The position numbers and the translations under genes are program-made. DNA of 64,000 bases from Polynucleobacter parvulilacunae (GTDB lineage Bacteria > Pseudomonadota > Gammaproteobacteria > Burkholderiales > Burkholderiaceae). Below the pieces are notes generated by a model. That model saw only the letters and a list, made by a program, of their open reading frames with translations, had not been told where the DNA came from and did not search any database. The stretch spans positions 248,001 to 312,000 of the forward strand of contig NZ_JACVPW010000002.1 of the NCBI RefSeq assembly GCF_018881715.1, given 5' to 3'. Numbering within the stretch: the first letter of the stretch is position 1; each line of letters opens with the position of its first letter. Shown in pieces: positions 45,016-55,226 of the stretch.

Positions 45016-46431
45016 ATGACTGTCGCAAGCACTCTCCCCCAGGCAATCGCCCTTCATCAACAAGGTGAGCTACAAAAAGCAGATTCTCTTTATGCCTTAA
45101 TTCTGAATGAGGATCCGAATCATCTGCAAACATTATGTCTATCAGGCTCAATTGCACAGCATTTAGGGGATTTCAGTAAAGCAGCTCAACTGTTTACTAG
45201 GGCGTATCAACTCAACCCGAATCAAGCAATGATTTGCCTTCAATTAGGGATCTGTTACTCCAATTTAAATGAATTTGAGATTGCCAATCAACTTTACAGA
45301 CAAGCATCCCTACTCAACCCCAATCAAATTGAACCGGTTGTTAACCTGGCTAATAACCTAACCAAGCAAAATCAATTTCAAGAAGCCTACAGCCTGTATA
45401 AAAAGGCTTTGCTGATAGATCCCCAGTCATCCGTGACGCACTACAACATTGGATCTATGTTTCTCAAGTCGATGAAGCCGCATGAGGCAAAAGAGTGGCT
45501 TAAAAAATCCTTGGATCTCCAGGCAAGCAATGCCAGCGCTTGGAATAGCCTTGGCGTAGCACTAACGGATCTCGGTGAACTCGATGAAGCGCTTAAGGCT
45601 TATAAGCGCGCAATTGAGTGCGAGCCCGACCTTGAAGAACCATTATTCAACAGCCACACCGTACTGATTGATCTTGGCGATCATCAGGCTGCAATTGCAG
45701 CATTAGAAAACGTTAGCGCATTAAATCCAGCAAATCCTACCTACGCTTTTTTCCTAGGAATGCTTCAGGAGCATTTTGGAAATCATGAGGCGGGCTCAAA
45801 AATATTGCAATCTCTTGGCAGTAATGTAAAGGTGAAAGCAGAACTTGAATCATGGGAATACCTGAAGTCTCAAGCTCAATCTGGAAAATTGATTGGCAGC
45901 AACACAAAAACAATTGAGCTGGCGCTAGCACAGGCAAAGCTGGAGGGTTTGGTATTGGAGTTTGGGGTTTATAACGGAAAATCCATTCGCAATATTGCCG
46001 GCCTTGTAAAAGGTGAGGTTCATGGCTTTGATAGCTTTGAGGGCATTCCTGAGAACTGGAACGATGAGCCTAGCGGAAGTTATAGCGCCAATGGTGTGCT
46101 ACCTGAAGTCCCAAACAATGTCATCCTGCATCAAGGGTGGTTCGAAGACACTCTTCCTGAGTTCTTAAAAGAAAATAGTGGCCCCATCCGCTTTATGAAT
46201 ATCGATTGCGATCTGTACAGTTCCACAAAAACGATTTTTGATTTACTTGGACCTCAGATTATTTCCGGAACCGTCATTGTGTTTGATGAATTCATTGGCT
46301 ATAAATCCTGGAAAGAGGATGAATTTAAAGCCTTCCAAGAGGCAGTCCATCAATACCAATGGCGCTATGAGATTCTGAGCTTTAGTTTTGCTACCAAGCA
46401 GGTGGCAGTAAAAATACTGCAAAGTGCGTAA
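45016..46431 (+). CDS. TPR-repeat protein fused to a TylF/MacO-like methyltransferase domain
   Basis: A 471-residue two-part protein. Residues 1-250 are tetratricopeptide repeats (about seven units, for example AWNSLGVALTDLGELDEALKA). From about residue 290 there is a TylF-type methyltransferase-like domain: LEFGVYNGKSIRNIAGLV as the SAM-binding motif I, HGFDSFEGIPENWND, and the acidic FMNIDCDLYSSTKTIFDLL. Relatives with this second domain are O-methyltransferases for sugars, macrolides or surface glycans. A role in modifying a glycan or a large protein substrate held by the repeats is inference. No strong ribosome-binding site is seen before the ATG. The stop is 15 bases from the 3' end of the tRNA-Leu gene on the other strand. 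Confidence 0.88.
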   Translation: MTVASTLPQAIALHQQGELQKADSLYALILNEDPNHLQTLCLSGSIAQHLGDFSKAAQLFTRAYQLNPNQAMICLQLGICYSNLNEFEIANQLYRQASLLNPNQIEPVVNLANNLTKQNQFQEAYSLYKKALLIDPQSSVTHYNIGSMFLKSMKPHEAKEWLKKSLDLQASNASAWNSLGVALTDLGELDEALKAYKRAIECEPDLEEPLFNSHTVLIDLGDHQAAIAALENVSALNPANPTYAFFLGMLQEHFGNHEAGSKILQSLGSNVKVKAELESWEYLKSQAQSGKLIGSNTKTIELALAQAKLEGLVLEFGVYNGKSIRNIAGLVKGEVHGFDSFEGIPENWNDEPSGSYSANGVLPEVPNNVILHQGWFEDTLPEFLKENSGPIRFMNIDCDLYSSTKTIFDLLGPQIISGTVIVFDEFIGYKSWKEDEFKAFQEAVHQYQWRYEILSFSFATKQVAVKILQSA

Positions 46432-46446
46432 GAGCAGCTAAATTGA

Positions 46447-46531
46447 TGGTGCCTCGGGGCGGACTCGAACCGCCACGCCTTGCGGCACCGGATTTTGAGT
46501 CCGGCACGTCTACCAATTCCATCACCGAGGC
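46447..46531 (-). tRNA. tRNA-Leu (anticodon CAA)
   Basis: An 85-nt class II tRNA with acceptor stem GCCTCGG paired to CCGAGGC, discriminator A and a genome-encoded CCA. The anticodon loop is CTCAAAA between CCGGA and TCCGG, giving anticodon CAA. A long variable arm (TGCCGCAAGGCG) and the T arm GGCGGTTCGAGTCCGCC confirm leucine type. It reads UUG codons. Confidence 0.96.
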
Positions 46532-46683
46532 AGGTGTTTGCAGTGGAAATTCTGCTTACTTTGCTACTTTGTTACTGCTAAGACATGAGAGTGTAACAAA
46601 AAATGGTCAGATACCCCCTACCTTGGGTCTAGAACCCCTTAAAATGAGGTCTTCTAGCCAAATTATTTAAAGGACTTACCCGT

Positions 46684-47403
46684 ATGGCCGGCCATTCGAA
46701 ATGGGCCAATATTCAGCACCGCAAAGGTCGTCAGGACGAAAAACGCGGCAAGATTTGGACCAAACTCATTAAAGAAATTACCGTAGCCGCTAAATTGGGC
46801 GGCGGTGATATTGCTACAAACCCCCGTTTGCGCTTGGCTATTGATAAAGCCAAAGACTCCAATATGCCCAACGATAACGTGCAAAGAGCGATTCAGCGCG
46901 GCACCGGCTCTCTTGAAGGCGTGAATTACGAGGAGATTCGTTATGAAGGTTATGGCATGAATGGCGCAGCCATCATTGTCGATTGCTTAACCGATAACCG
47001 CACTCGCACCGTTGCTGAAGTTCGCCATGCTTTTAACAAAAATGGCGGCAATATGGGTACAGAAGGCTCAGTTGCTTTCTTATTCAAACACTGCGGCCAA
47101 ATGCTATTTGCACCAGGCACTAGTGAAGATCAACTGATGGAAGTTGCTTTAGATGCTGGCGCCGAAGATGTCATTACTCATGATGATGGCTCATTAGAAG
47201 TACTCTCACCTGTTCCGGATTTTTCTAAAGTGCAAGATGCTATTAGTAAGGCTGGTCTCAAGCCTGAGCTAGCTACTGTTGCCATGCGCCCTGAGACTGA
47301 GATTGCCCTAGAGGGCGATCAAGCTGAAAGCATGCAAAAGTTACTCGATGCGCTCGAAAACTTAGATGACGTGCAAGAAGTCTTTACGAACGCTGCACTT
47401 TAA
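46684..47403 (+). CDS. yebC: YebC/PmpR-family DNA-binding protein
   Basis: A 239-residue three-domain protein of the YebC/TACO1 family. The start [21 protein letters not shown] is the family signature, followed by [40 protein letters not shown] and [16 protein letters not shown]. The family has been called a transcriptional regulator; recent work points to help in translating difficult peptide stretches. An AAAGGA element lies 10 bases before the ATG. Confidence 0.95.
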   Translation: MAGHSKWANIQHRKGRQDEKRGKIWTKLIKEITVAAKLGGGDIATNPRLRLAIDKAKDSNMPNDNVQRAIQRGTGSLEGVNYEEIRYEGYGMNGAAIIVDCLTDNRTRTVAEVRHAFNKNGGNMGTEGSVAFLFKHCGQMLFAPGTSEDQLMEVALDAGAEDVITHDDGSLEVLSPVPDFSKVQDAISKAGLKPELATVAMRPETEIALEGDQAESMQKLLDALENLDDVQEVFTNAAL

Positions 47404-47467
47404 TTGACCTTGCATTTATAAAAAATTTACTGCATTTTTACTTCATTAATACTGACAAACTATCGCT

Positions 47468-48745
47468 ATGAAAATTCTTTTAATCGGATCTGGCGGACGT
47501 GAACATGCGCTTGCTTGGAAGTTAGCGCAATCCCCACAAGTTCAAACTGTATATGTTGCCCCGGGTAACGGTGGCACTGCCACTGCCAAGCAAACTGCTG
47601 CAGGTATTGAAAACTTGCCAATCACCGGATTGCAGGAGCTAGCTGACTTTGCTAAGCGCGAGAAGATTCATTTAACCGTTGTAGGTCCAGAAGCGCCATT
47701 GGCTGCTGGCATCGTTGATGTATTCCGTAACAATGGCTTACGCATTTTTGGGCCAACGCAACTAGCTGCTCAATTGGAATCTTCTAAAGACTTTTCTAAA
47801 GCCTTTATGAAACGCCATGGCATTCCGACGGCGGATTATCAAACCTTCTCCAATGCATTAGAGGCACACGCCTATATTGATGCTAAAGGTGCGCCGATTG
47901 TCATTAAGGCTGATGGCCTTGCTGCTGGCAAAGGCGTAGTTGTCGCCATGAGCCTGGAAGAAGCTCATACTGCTGTTGACATGATGTTGGCGGATAACAA
48001 ATTCGGCAATGCAGGTGCTCGTGTTGTGATTGAAGAATTCCTCACTGGTGAAGAAGCTAGCTTTATTGTTTTGGTAGACGGCAAAAATGTTCTAGCCTTG
48101 GCAACCAGCCAAGATCACAAGCGCTTGCTCGATGCTGACCAAGGACCAAACACTGGCGGTATGGGTGCGTACTCCCCCGCTCCTGTAGTCACCCCAGAAA
48201 TTCATGCACGTGCATTGCGTGAAGTCATCATGCCAACTGTACAAGGCATGAAGGCAGATGGCATCCCATACACAGGCTTCTTATATGCAGGCCTGATGAT
48301 CGCCCCTGATGGCAAGATCAAGACTTTGGAGTTTAATTGCCGTATGGGCGACCCAGAGACTCAGCCTATCATGGCCCGCTTACGCAGCGATCTCGTTAAT
48401 GCCCTAGATCATGCGGTTGATGGCACGCTGAATGAAGTGGATTTGGAATGGGATCGCCGCACCGCTTTAGGTGTTGTACTCGCTGCCCACAACTATCCAG
48501 ACACTCCTCGCGCAGGCGATGTTATTACAGGCATTCCTGCTGACACCGAAGATCAAATGACCTTCCATGCTGGCACTAAGTTGCAAGATGGCAAGGTAGT
48601 GACATCGGGTGGACGCGTGATGTGTGTTGTTGGTCTTGCTGACACAGTACGTGGTGCACAACAAAAAGCATACGCAGCTATCAATAAGATTCAATTCGAT
48701 GGCATGCAATATCGTAAAGATATTGGCTATCGCGCAATCAAGTAA
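47468..48745 (+). CDS. purD: Phosphoribosylamine--glycine ligase
   Basis: ATP-grasp enzyme making glycinamide ribonucleotide in purine synthesis. The 425-residue protein begins MKILLIGSGGREHALAWKL and has LTVVGPEAPLAAGIVD, SKDFSKAFMKRHGIPTADY, the ATP-grasp IKADGLAAGKGVVVA and CRMGDPETQPIM with metal ligands. It follows yebC by 64 bases and leads into hemF. Confidence 0.97.
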   Translation: MKILLIGSGGREHALAWKLAQSPQVQTVYVAPGNGGTATAKQTAAGIENLPITGLQELADFAKREKIHLTVVGPEAPLAAGIVDVFRNNGLRIFGPTQLAAQLESSKDFSKAFMKRHGIPTADYQTFSNALEAHAYIDAKGAPIVIKADGLAAGKGVVVAMSLEEAHTAVDMMLADNKFGNAGARVVIEEFLTGEEASFIVLVDGKNVLALATSQDHKRLLDADQGPNTGGMGAYSPAPVVTPEIHARALREVIMPTVQGMKADGIPYTGFLYAGLMIAPDGKIKTLEFNCRMGDPETQPIMARLRSDLVNALDHAVDGTLNEVDLEWDRRTALGVVLAAHNYPDTPRAGDVITGIPADTEDQMTFHAGTKLQDGKVVTSGGRVMCVVGLADTVRGAQQKAYAAINKIQFDGMQYRKDIGYRAIK

Positions 48746-48765
48746 ATCCATAAAGCTAGAACACC

Positions 48766-49698
48766 TTGTCAGAACAACATACCCAAATTGATATCAACGC
48801 CTTAAAGGAATATTTTTTAGGCTTGCAGGATCGCATCACAAGCGCGATGAGTGCTTTGGATGGCAAAGTCTTTGTTACTGACGAATGGCATAAGCCGGAA
48901 GACAGCAAGCTCAAAGGTTATGGTCGTACCTGCATTTTGGATGGCGGCAATATTCTAGAAAAGGGTGGCGTAGGTTTCTCGCATGTTCGTGGCGATCAAA
49001 TGCCCCCCTCCGCATCGCATCACCGCCCAGAGGTAGCAGGACGAAGCTTTGAGGCTATGGGCGTTTCCTTAGTCTTTCATCCGAACAATCCCAAAGTTCC
49101 TACCACCCATATGAATGTGCGCTGTTTTATTGCGCAAGCGCCTGGCAAGGAGCCTGTCTGGTGGTTTGGGGGTGGCTTTGACCTCACCCCTTATTACGGC
49201 GTGGATGAAGATTGCAAACACTTTCATCAAACCGCTAAAGATGCATTAGATCCATTTGGCGAAGAGCTCTATCCTCGCTTTAAAAAATGGTGTGATGAAT
49301 ACTTCTACTTAAAACATCGTGAAGAACCTCGTGGTATTGGTGGCGTTTTCTTTGACGACTTTAATGAGCTTGGATTTGAGAAAAGCTTTGCTATGACTCG
49401 CGCAGTAGGCGATGCATTCATCAATGCGTACCTCCCAATCGTGCAGCGTCGCTATCAAGACAGCTTTACGCCAGAAGAAAAGTCTTTCCAAGAATATCGC
49501 CGCGGTCGTTACGTTGAGTACAACCTCATCTTTGATAGGGGCACTATATTTGGCCTGCACTCAGGTGGACGAACTGAATCCATCTTGATGTCGATGCCCC
49601 CAGTGGTGCAATGGTGGTACAACTGGCATCCCAAACCCGGCACACCAGAAGCTAAGCTTTATGACTATTACCTTAAGCCGCGCGATTGGCTAGCCTGA
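48766..49698 (+). CDS. hemF: Oxygen-dependent coproporphyrinogen-III oxidase
   Basis: Oxidatively decarboxylates coproporphyrinogen III to protoporphyrinogen IX with O2, so it serves heme synthesis in aerobic growth. The 310-residue protein carries [58 protein letters not shown] and [14 protein letters not shown]. The start is a TTG at 48766 ([11 protein letters not shown]). No in-frame ATG precedes the conserved region early enough. Confidence 0.96.
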   Translation: MSEQHTQIDINALKEYFLGLQDRITSAMSALDGKVFVTDEWHKPEDSKLKGYGRTCILDGGNILEKGGVGFSHVRGDQMPPSASHHRPEVAGRSFEAMGVSLVFHPNNPKVPTTHMNVRCFIAQAPGKEPVWWFGGGFDLTPYYGVDEDCKHFHQTAKDALDPFGEELYPRFKKWCDEYFYLKHREEPRGIGGVFFDDFNELGFEKSFAMTRAVGDAFINAYLPIVQRRYQDSFTPEEKSFQEYRRGRYVEYNLIFDRGTIFGLHSGGRTESILMSMPPVVQWWYNWHPKPGTPEAKLYDYYLKPRDWLA

Positions 49699-49708
49699 GC
49701 ATCGAACA

Positions 49709-50410
49709 TTGAGCGCTATTAAAAAAATTGGCATTCTTGGGGGTACTTTTGACCCCCCGCATGTGGGTCACCTTAAGTTGGCCACGCACTTTGCCAAACT
49801 CCTTCACTTCGATGCGCTACTACTTATCCCGAGTGGTGAGCCTTGGCAAAAAGGAACTGGCATCACTCCAGCGGAAACGCGTCTGCAATTAACTGAGGCG
49901 GCCGGCATTGATTTAGCGCGCGCCTTTTTGTATCTCAAGATTTCTACACAAGTGGGCATTGATCGGATGGAAGTTGATCGCGCCGGACCCAGCTACGCCA
50001 TCGATAGCGTTAAAGCGCTGCGTGAGCGATTTGGGCCAAATGCCAGTCTGACCTGGCTAATGGGAGCGGATTCACTCGTTGCCCTGCCCAGCTGGAACTC
50101 TTGGGAAAAGCTCAGCCAATACGTCAATTTCGCCGTGGCGACTAGACCGCATCATGACTTACAAGCACAAACCAACCCTGAACTAGGCTCTGAAGTGAGT
50201 CAATTCCTAAAAGAACATCAGACAATGGATGTCGCTGCCCTTGAAAATAGCGCTTGTGGCCTCATATATATCGATGAAAGCCTCAACGTCGACCTCTCCT
50301 CAACAGAGTTAAGAGGACGCCTCAAATCATCGTCTCGGAGCTCTATTGCTTCCGAGGAAATCCCCACCCACACCCTAGAAATCATTACAAATCTGGGCTT
50401 GTATCAGTAA
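49709..50410 (+). CDS. nadD: Nicotinate-nucleotide adenylyltransferase
   Basis: Adenylates nicotinate mononucleotide to deamido-NAD. The 233-residue protein has the nucleotidyltransferase GGTFDPPHVGHLKLA, MEVDRAGPSYAIDSVKAL, WLMGADSLVALPSWNSW and a terminal SSTELRGRL. The start is a TTG at 49709, 10 bases after the hemF stop, so expression depends on weak initiation or coupling. Confidence 0.95.
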   Translation: MSAIKKIGILGGTFDPPHVGHLKLATHFAKLLHFDALLLIPSGEPWQKGTGITPAETRLQLTEAAGIDLARAFLYLKISTQVGIDRMEVDRAGPSYAIDSVKALRERFGPNASLTWLMGADSLVALPSWNSWEKLSQYVNFAVATRPHHDLQAQTNPELGSEVSQFLKEHQTMDVAALENSACGLIYIDESLNVDLSSTELRGRLKSSSRSSIASEEIPTHTLEIITNLGLYQ

Positions 50411-50455
50411 TCAAGCTAAGATCACCCTAAATATAAAAATTATTGTCGAGAAAAT

Positions 50456-50851
50456 ATGGACTTACGTAAATTACAACGCGTCGTGATTGATGCCCTAGAA
50501 GATGTTAAGGCGCAAGATATCCGCGTGTATGACACCACTAAATTAAGTGAATTGTTTGACCGGGTGATCATCGCCACTGGCTCAAGCAATCGCCAAACTC
50601 GTTCCTTGGCTATGTCTGTCAAAGAAGAGGTGAATGCCAAAGGTGGTGAAGTGATTTCTATCGAAGGTTTAGAGACCGGTGAATGGGTGCTAGTCGATTG
50701 TGGCGATATCGTAGTTCATATCTTGCAACCGATGCTGCGCTCCTACTATCAGCTTGAAGGCATGTGGGGGGCCAAACCCGTACGTGTGAAATTAGCTGGT
50801 AGCAAAGGTCTTGCTAAAGCTAGCGATTCTGAAGAAGACGACGACGAATAA
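50456..50851 (+). CDS. rsfS: Ribosomal silencing factor RsfS
   Basis: Binds ribosomal protein uL14 and prevents subunit joining in stationary phase. The 131-residue protein has VIDALEDVKAQDIRVYD, DRVIIATGSSNRQTRSLA, GLETGEWVLVDCGDIVVHI and LRSYYQLEGMWG, all family features, and ends in an acidic tail (SEEDDDE). It sits between nadD and rlmH as in most proteobacteria. Confidence 0.96.
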   Translation: MDLRKLQRVVIDALEDVKAQDIRVYDTTKLSELFDRVIIATGSSNRQTRSLAMSVKEEVNAKGGEVISIEGLETGEWVLVDCGDIVVHILQPMLRSYYQLEGMWGAKPVRVKLAGSKGLAKASDSEEDDDE

Positions 50852-50871
50852 TTTCGTCGTCACCTGCATCA

Positions 50872-51315
50872 ATGCGCCTCACGATAGTTTCAGTTGGTCA
50901 TAAGATGCCCGATTGGGTTGCAACAGCAACCCATGACTACACCAAAAGAATGCCTGCAGATTGCAGCATTGAAATCAAAGAAATTAAACCCGACCTAACG
51001 CCGGCTAAAGAAGCGGTAAAAATTGCGGCTGCCATCCCAAAGGGATCTAGAGTGATTGCCCTAGATGAGCGCGGTAAAGATCAAACTACCCAGAACCTAG
51101 CAACCCAACTGGCTAGCTGGCGCCAAGAAGGCTTTGACATTACATTTTTAATCGGTGGTGCAGATGGTTTGGATGCGAGCTTGAAGACCACTTCCCAAGC
51201 GATGTGGCGACTATCCAGCCTGACGCTTCCTCATGCGATGGCCAGAGTGTTGTTGGTTGAGCAACTCTACCGAGCCTGGACTATCCTACAAGGCCACCCT
51301 TACCATCGTGAGTAA
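50872..51315 (+). CDS. rlmH: 23S rRNA pseudouridine-1915 N3-methyltransferase
   Basis: SPOUT methyltransferase acting on the assembled 70S ribosome. The 147-residue protein begins MRLTIVSVGHKMPDW, has VIALDERGKDQTTQNLATQL and FLIGGADGLDASL, and ends in the family-specific HAMARVLLVEQLYRAWTILQ plus GHPYHRE, which forms the trefoil knot and ends at the surface for rRNA contact. Confidence 0.97.
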   Translation: MRLTIVSVGHKMPDWVATATHDYTKRMPADCSIEIKEIKPDLTPAKEAVKIAAAIPKGSRVIALDERGKDQTTQNLATQLASWRQEGFDITFLIGGADGLDASLKTTSQAMWRLSSLTLPHAMARVLLVEQLYRAWTILQGHPYHRE

Positions 51316-51952
51316 GCTAATCAATCCTGCGCATTCCTTCGTTTACCTTGCTTCGCAAAGTCCTCGACGCCAAGAGCTCCTCAAGCAAATTGGGATTCGC
51401 TTTGAAATGCTTTTGCCTTCTCCAGATGAGGATAGCGAAAGTATTGAAATTCCACTGCCACAAGAAAAAGCTCGCATCTATGTGGAGCGAGTTACTTTGG
51501 CTAAAAGTGCAGCGGCACTCACTAGATGGAAAAAAAGTGGTTTACCGTGGGCGCCAATTCTCTGCGCCGATACTACCGTTAGCTTACCCAATGATCCTGA
51601 TGGTGAGATTCTAGGAAAGCCAATTGATGCCGTCGATGCCGCCCGTATTTTAAATATGCTCAGTGGCAAAGTGCATGAAGTATTAACAGCGGTAGCAATT
51701 ACAGTCAGCCCAACCCAAAAACCAACGCTTTTGCTACAGGTATCGCGCGTGCAATTCGCCGAACTTACTCCAGAGCAAATTGACGCCTATATAGCTAGTG
51801 GCGAACCGTTTGGCAAGGCTGGAGCCTATGGCATTCAGGGTTTAGGGAGCACTTTTATTCCATCTATCGAAGGTAGCTATAGCGGTATCATGGGCTTACC
51901 CCTTTGTGAAACCCAAAAATTACTAGAAATTGCCGGCCTGACTCACGTATGA
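51308..51952 (+). CDS. maf: Maf-family nucleotide pyrophosphatase
   Basis: Hydrolyses dTTP, UTP or modified nucleotides to monophosphates, removing unwanted pyrimidines. The 214-residue protein has the family start FVYLASQSPRRQELLKQIG, VTLAKSAAAL, ILCADTTVSL, GKPIDAVDAARILNMLSGK and GKAGAYGIQGLGSTFI. The GTG at 51308 overlaps the end of rlmH; an earlier in-frame ATG lies inside rlmH and gives no family residues. Paralogue type (YhdE or YceF) was not decided. Confidence 0.93.
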   Translation: MSKLINPAHSFVYLASQSPRRQELLKQIGIRFEMLLPSPDEDSESIEIPLPQEKARIYVERVTLAKSAAALTRWKKSGLPWAPILCADTTVSLPNDPDGEILGKPIDAVDAARILNMLSGKVHEVLTAVAITVSPTQKPTLLLQVSRVQFAELTPEQIDAYIASGEPFGKAGAYGIQGLGSTFIPSIEGSYSGIMGLPLCETQKLLEIAGLTHV

Positions 51953-53412
51953 ACGAAGAAATACTGATCAATATCACCCCGCAAGAAACCCGCGTTGCTT
52001 TAATTCAGCAAGGCGCGGTTCAAGAGTTGCAAATTGAGCGCACACGCCAACGCGGCATCGTGGGAAATATCTATTTAGCCAAAGTAGTTCGTGTGCTGCC
52101 GGGTATGCAATCTGCATTTATTGAGATTGGGCTGGAGCGCACCGCTTTCATGCACGTTGCGGACATTACCCAAAACAATCCTCAAGCGCAAATTGAAAAA
52201 CTATTGTTTGAGGGTCAAACACTATTGGTCCAAGTATTAAAAGATCCACTTGGCACCAAAGGTGCGCGCCTTACAACCCAACTCAGCATTGCGGGGCGTA
52301 ATTTGGTTTACCTCCCTCCAGCTGGCAGTGATGCTGCTACCGAGAAATACATTGGCGTCTCTCAGCGCATTGATCAGCCAGAAGAACGTGAAGCAATCAA
52401 AGCGCGTCTTGCTGGCCTCATGGCAGCAGATGAAAAAGGCGGCATTATCGTCCGTACCAGCGCCCAAGACGCATCAGACACTGAGCTTAAGCATGACATG
52501 CTTTACCTGCGCACTACCTGGGAAAACATCCATGCGGCCATGAAACATAATCCTGCCCCTACCCTGCTGTATCAAGATTTGAGCTTAGCTGAGCGGGTAT
52601 TGCGTGATGTTGCTGGAGAAGAGACTATTCAAATCCGCGTCGATTCTGCTGAAAATTTTGAGAAGCTCAAAACATTTACTACTGCCTATATGCCCAACCT
52701 TTTGGGCAAATTGACATTGCATCGCGGTGAACGCGCCCTCTTTGACTTATTTGATGTCGATGCTGAAATCAATAAAGCTTTGGGTCGCCGAGTGGACCTC
52801 AAGTCCGGCGGCTACCTTATGATTGATCAAACAGAATCGATGACAACGATTGATGTGAATACCGGTAGCTATGTAGGTGCACGCAATCTTGATGACACCG
52901 TTTTTAAAACTAACCTAGAAGCAGCTCAAGCAATTGCTCGCCAACTCCGTTTACGCAACTTAGGCGGAATCATCATCATTGACTTCATTGATATGGTTGG
53001 CAAAGACCATCAAGAATCTGTTTTGTATGAACTCAAGCGCAATCTAGAGCGCGACCATGCCCGCACATCAGTAAGTGACTTTTCTGCATTGGGTTTAGTA
53101 GAAATGACCCGCAAAAGAACTCGTGAATCATTGGCCCATATTACCTGCGAGCCCTGTGCCACCTGCCTTGGTAAGGGCGAGATTAAAACTGCGCAAACGA
53201 TCTGCTACGAAATCCTACGAGAAATCGTTCGGGAACATCGCCAATTTAATCCAAGAGAATTTCGGATTGTGGCGGCACCTGACGTGATTGATTTATTCCT
53301 CGAAGAAGAAAATCAATTTTTAGCACAGTTAGGTGACTTTATTGGCAAGCCAATTACCCTCCAAGCAGAGGGAAGCTTCCGCCAAGAACAATACGATATC
53401 GTTCTTAGCTGA
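51949..53412 (+). CDS. rng: Ribonuclease G
   Basis: Endoribonuclease for 16S rRNA 5' maturation and mRNA turnover. The 487-residue protein has an S1 domain at 35-120 (GIVGNIYLAKVVRVLPGMQS, AFIEIGLERTAF), an RNase H-like part, and the DNase I-like catalytic region TESMTTIDVNTGSYVGARN with GGIIIIDFIDMV. A CEPCATCLGKG Zn-link segment lies near 400. The short C-terminus distinguishes it from RNase E. Its ATG overlaps maf by 4 bases. Confidence 0.96.
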   Translation: MNEEILINITPQETRVALIQQGAVQELQIERTRQRGIVGNIYLAKVVRVLPGMQSAFIEIGLERTAFMHVADITQNNPQAQIEKLLFEGQTLLVQVLKDPLGTKGARLTTQLSIAGRNLVYLPPAGSDAATEKYIGVSQRIDQPEEREAIKARLAGLMAADEKGGIIVRTSAQDASDTELKHDMLYLRTTWENIHAAMKHNPAPTLLYQDLSLAERVLRDVAGEETIQIRVDSAENFEKLKTFTTAYMPNLLGKLTLHRGERALFDLFDVDAEINKALGRRVDLKSGGYLMIDQTESMTTIDVNTGSYVGARNLDDTVFKTNLEAAQAIARQLRLRNLGGIIIIDFIDMVGKDHQESVLYELKRNLERDHARTSVSDFSALGLVEMTRKRTRESLAHITCEPCATCLGKGEIKTAQTICYEILREIVREHRQFNPREFRIVAAPDVIDLFLEEENQFLAQLGDFIGKPITLQAEGSFRQEQYDIVLS

Positions 53413-53452
53413 CTATCTTAGTTTTTTCCTTGACTGCTTTTCCTAGATTGCA

Positions 53453-55216
53453 TTAAGCGTTTGAGAATTGAATGCGATGTAAGTTTGCATAAAGCCCGTC
53501 ATGCTTGACCAATTCATCGTGTGAGCCATTCTCAATAATCTTACCTTGCTCAAGCACCACAATTCGGTCGGCATGTTCAATGGTTGATAAACGGTGCGCA
53601 ATTACCAAAGTAGTTCTGTTGGCCATTAAGGTATCGAGCGCTTCCTGAACCTGACGCTCAGACTCAGAGTCCAAGGCTGATGTGGCCTCATCCAAGATCA
53701 GAATTGGGGCATCCTTGTAGATAGCACGCGCAATTGCTAAGCGTTGACGCTGGCCTCCAGATAAGCGATTGCCGTTATCGCCCACCAAGGAATCAATCCC
53801 TTCTGGCAACTCCTTAATAAGAGCGCTCAGATTGGCAGCCTCCAAGGCCTCCATCACGCGACCACGATCGATCCCATCTTGGCCGGCAGCGCCATAAGCC
53901 ACGTTAGCAGCAATCGTATCGTTAAAGAGAATGACATCCTGGCTTACAAAAGCAATTTGGCGACGTACATCGGCCAGCACGATATCTTCTAATGGAATGT
54001 CATCTAAGAAAATATGGCCGCTTGTTGGCTTAAAGAATCTAGGCAATAAATTTACTAAGGTTGACTTGCCACCACCGGAAGGCCCAACAAAAGCAACAAC
54101 TTCGCCAGGATTAATTGTGAGGTTGATATTACTGAGAGCATCCTTACGATCGCCTTCTTGTTCGTATGCAAATCCGACATTCTCAAAACGAATTCCGCCT
54201 TTAGTTTTATCCAAAGGCTTCATATTTTGTTTGCGGTCCTCATCCTCTTCAAATGGCTGATCCATTAAGCCAAAAATCATTTCCGCCGCAGTCAATCCAC
54301 GTTGCAAGGGCTGATTAATATCAGCCAAATGCTTTAAAGGAGAGATCACCAACATCATTGCAGTAATAAATGCCGCAAAACCACCGACAGTGGTGCCTTC
54401 AGTGGCAGATTGCATTAAGGCAATCACCAGCACCACCGACAAAGCCATTGAGGCAATGAGCTGCGTAATTGGTTGATTCAGGCCTCCAGCTACCGCCGAC
54501 TTTAAGGCGAATTGGCGTAAGCGCTCAGCCTTCTCCATGAAGCGATTCATCTCATACTCATGCGCACCATGTACTTTAAGGATCTTATATCCAGCAGCAG
54601 CTTCTTCAACAATATATGCAAGATCGCTAGTGAGTGCCTGCTGCTCTCTATTAAGAGATCTTAAGCGACGATTAATCTTGCTCATGATGAATGCAATCAC
54701 GGGAAAGATAATTAAAACGACTAAAGTTAATTGCCAGTTCAAGTAGATCAAATACCCCATTAAACCAACCACGGTGAGTGAATCTCTAACCAAGCTGATT
54801 AACATTCCACCCATCACAGTAAGAACATTATTTACTTCAAATACCACTCCATTAATTAAATTGGATGCGGAATTCTTCTGAAAAAAGGTGGTGCTGGCAT
54901 GCAAGAGGGTTTGGAACATTTGCTCACGCAACTTCAGCAGCACCGAATTAATCACTCTGGTAAGTAAGTAGCTTGATAAAAACTGAGCCAAACTGCGAAC
55001 TAACGCAAGGCCAACTAAGAAAACAGGTACTTGCCATAACTTGCTATTGAGTTGCCCAGTAAATCCTCGATCCAGTAACGGCTTCATGAGGGCCGGAATC
55101 GAAGTTTCAGCCCCGGCTACAACAGCCATGGCTAAAAGTGAACCAATAATCAAGCCAATATGGGGCTTGAGGTAGGTAATTAAGCGATTTAGGGCGGTAC
55201 GGTCTTGAGCATTCAT
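53453..55216 (-). CDS. msbA: Lipid A export ATP-binding/permease protein MsbA
   Basis: Homodimeric ABC exporter flipping lipid A-core across the inner membrane. The 587-residue half-transporter has six membrane helices (residues about 15-305) followed by an ATPase domain with Walker [11 protein letters not shown], signature LSGGQRQR, Walker [13 protein letters not shown] and the H-loop AHRLST. The start is set at 55216 ([10 protein letters not shown]). An in-frame extension to 55522 exists but only covers the antisense of the next gene. It is divergent from the glycosyltransferase gene with 10 bases between start codons. Confidence 0.96.
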   Translation of the reverse strand: MNAQDRTALNRLITYLKPHIGLIIGSLLAMAVVAGAETSIPALMKPLLDRGFTGQLNSKLWQVPVFLVGLALVRSLAQFLSSYLLTRVINSVLLKLREQMFQTLLHASTTFFQKNSASNLINGVVFEVNNVLTVMGGMLISLVRDSLTVVGLMGYLIYLNWQLTLVVLIIFPVIAFIMSKINRRLRSLNREQQALTSDLAYIVEEAAAGYKILKVHGAHEYEMNRFMEKAERLRQFALKSAVAGGLNQPITQLIASMALSVVLVIALMQSATEGTTVGGFAAFITAMMLVISPLKHLADINQPLQRGLTAAEMIFGLMDQPFEEDEDRKQNMKPLDKTKGGIRFENVGFAYEQEGDRKDALSNINLTINPGEVVAFVGPSGGGKSTLVNLLPRFFKPTSGHIFLDDIPLEDIVLADVRRQIAFVSQDVILFNDTIAANVAYGAAGQDGIDRGRVMEALEAANLSALIKELPEGIDSLVGDNGNRLSGGQRQRLAIARAIYKDAPILILDEATSALDSESERQVQEALDTLMANRTTLVIAHRLSTIEHADRIVVLEQGKIIENGSHDELVKHDGLYANLHRIQFSNA

Positions 55217-55226
55217 ATAATGAATT

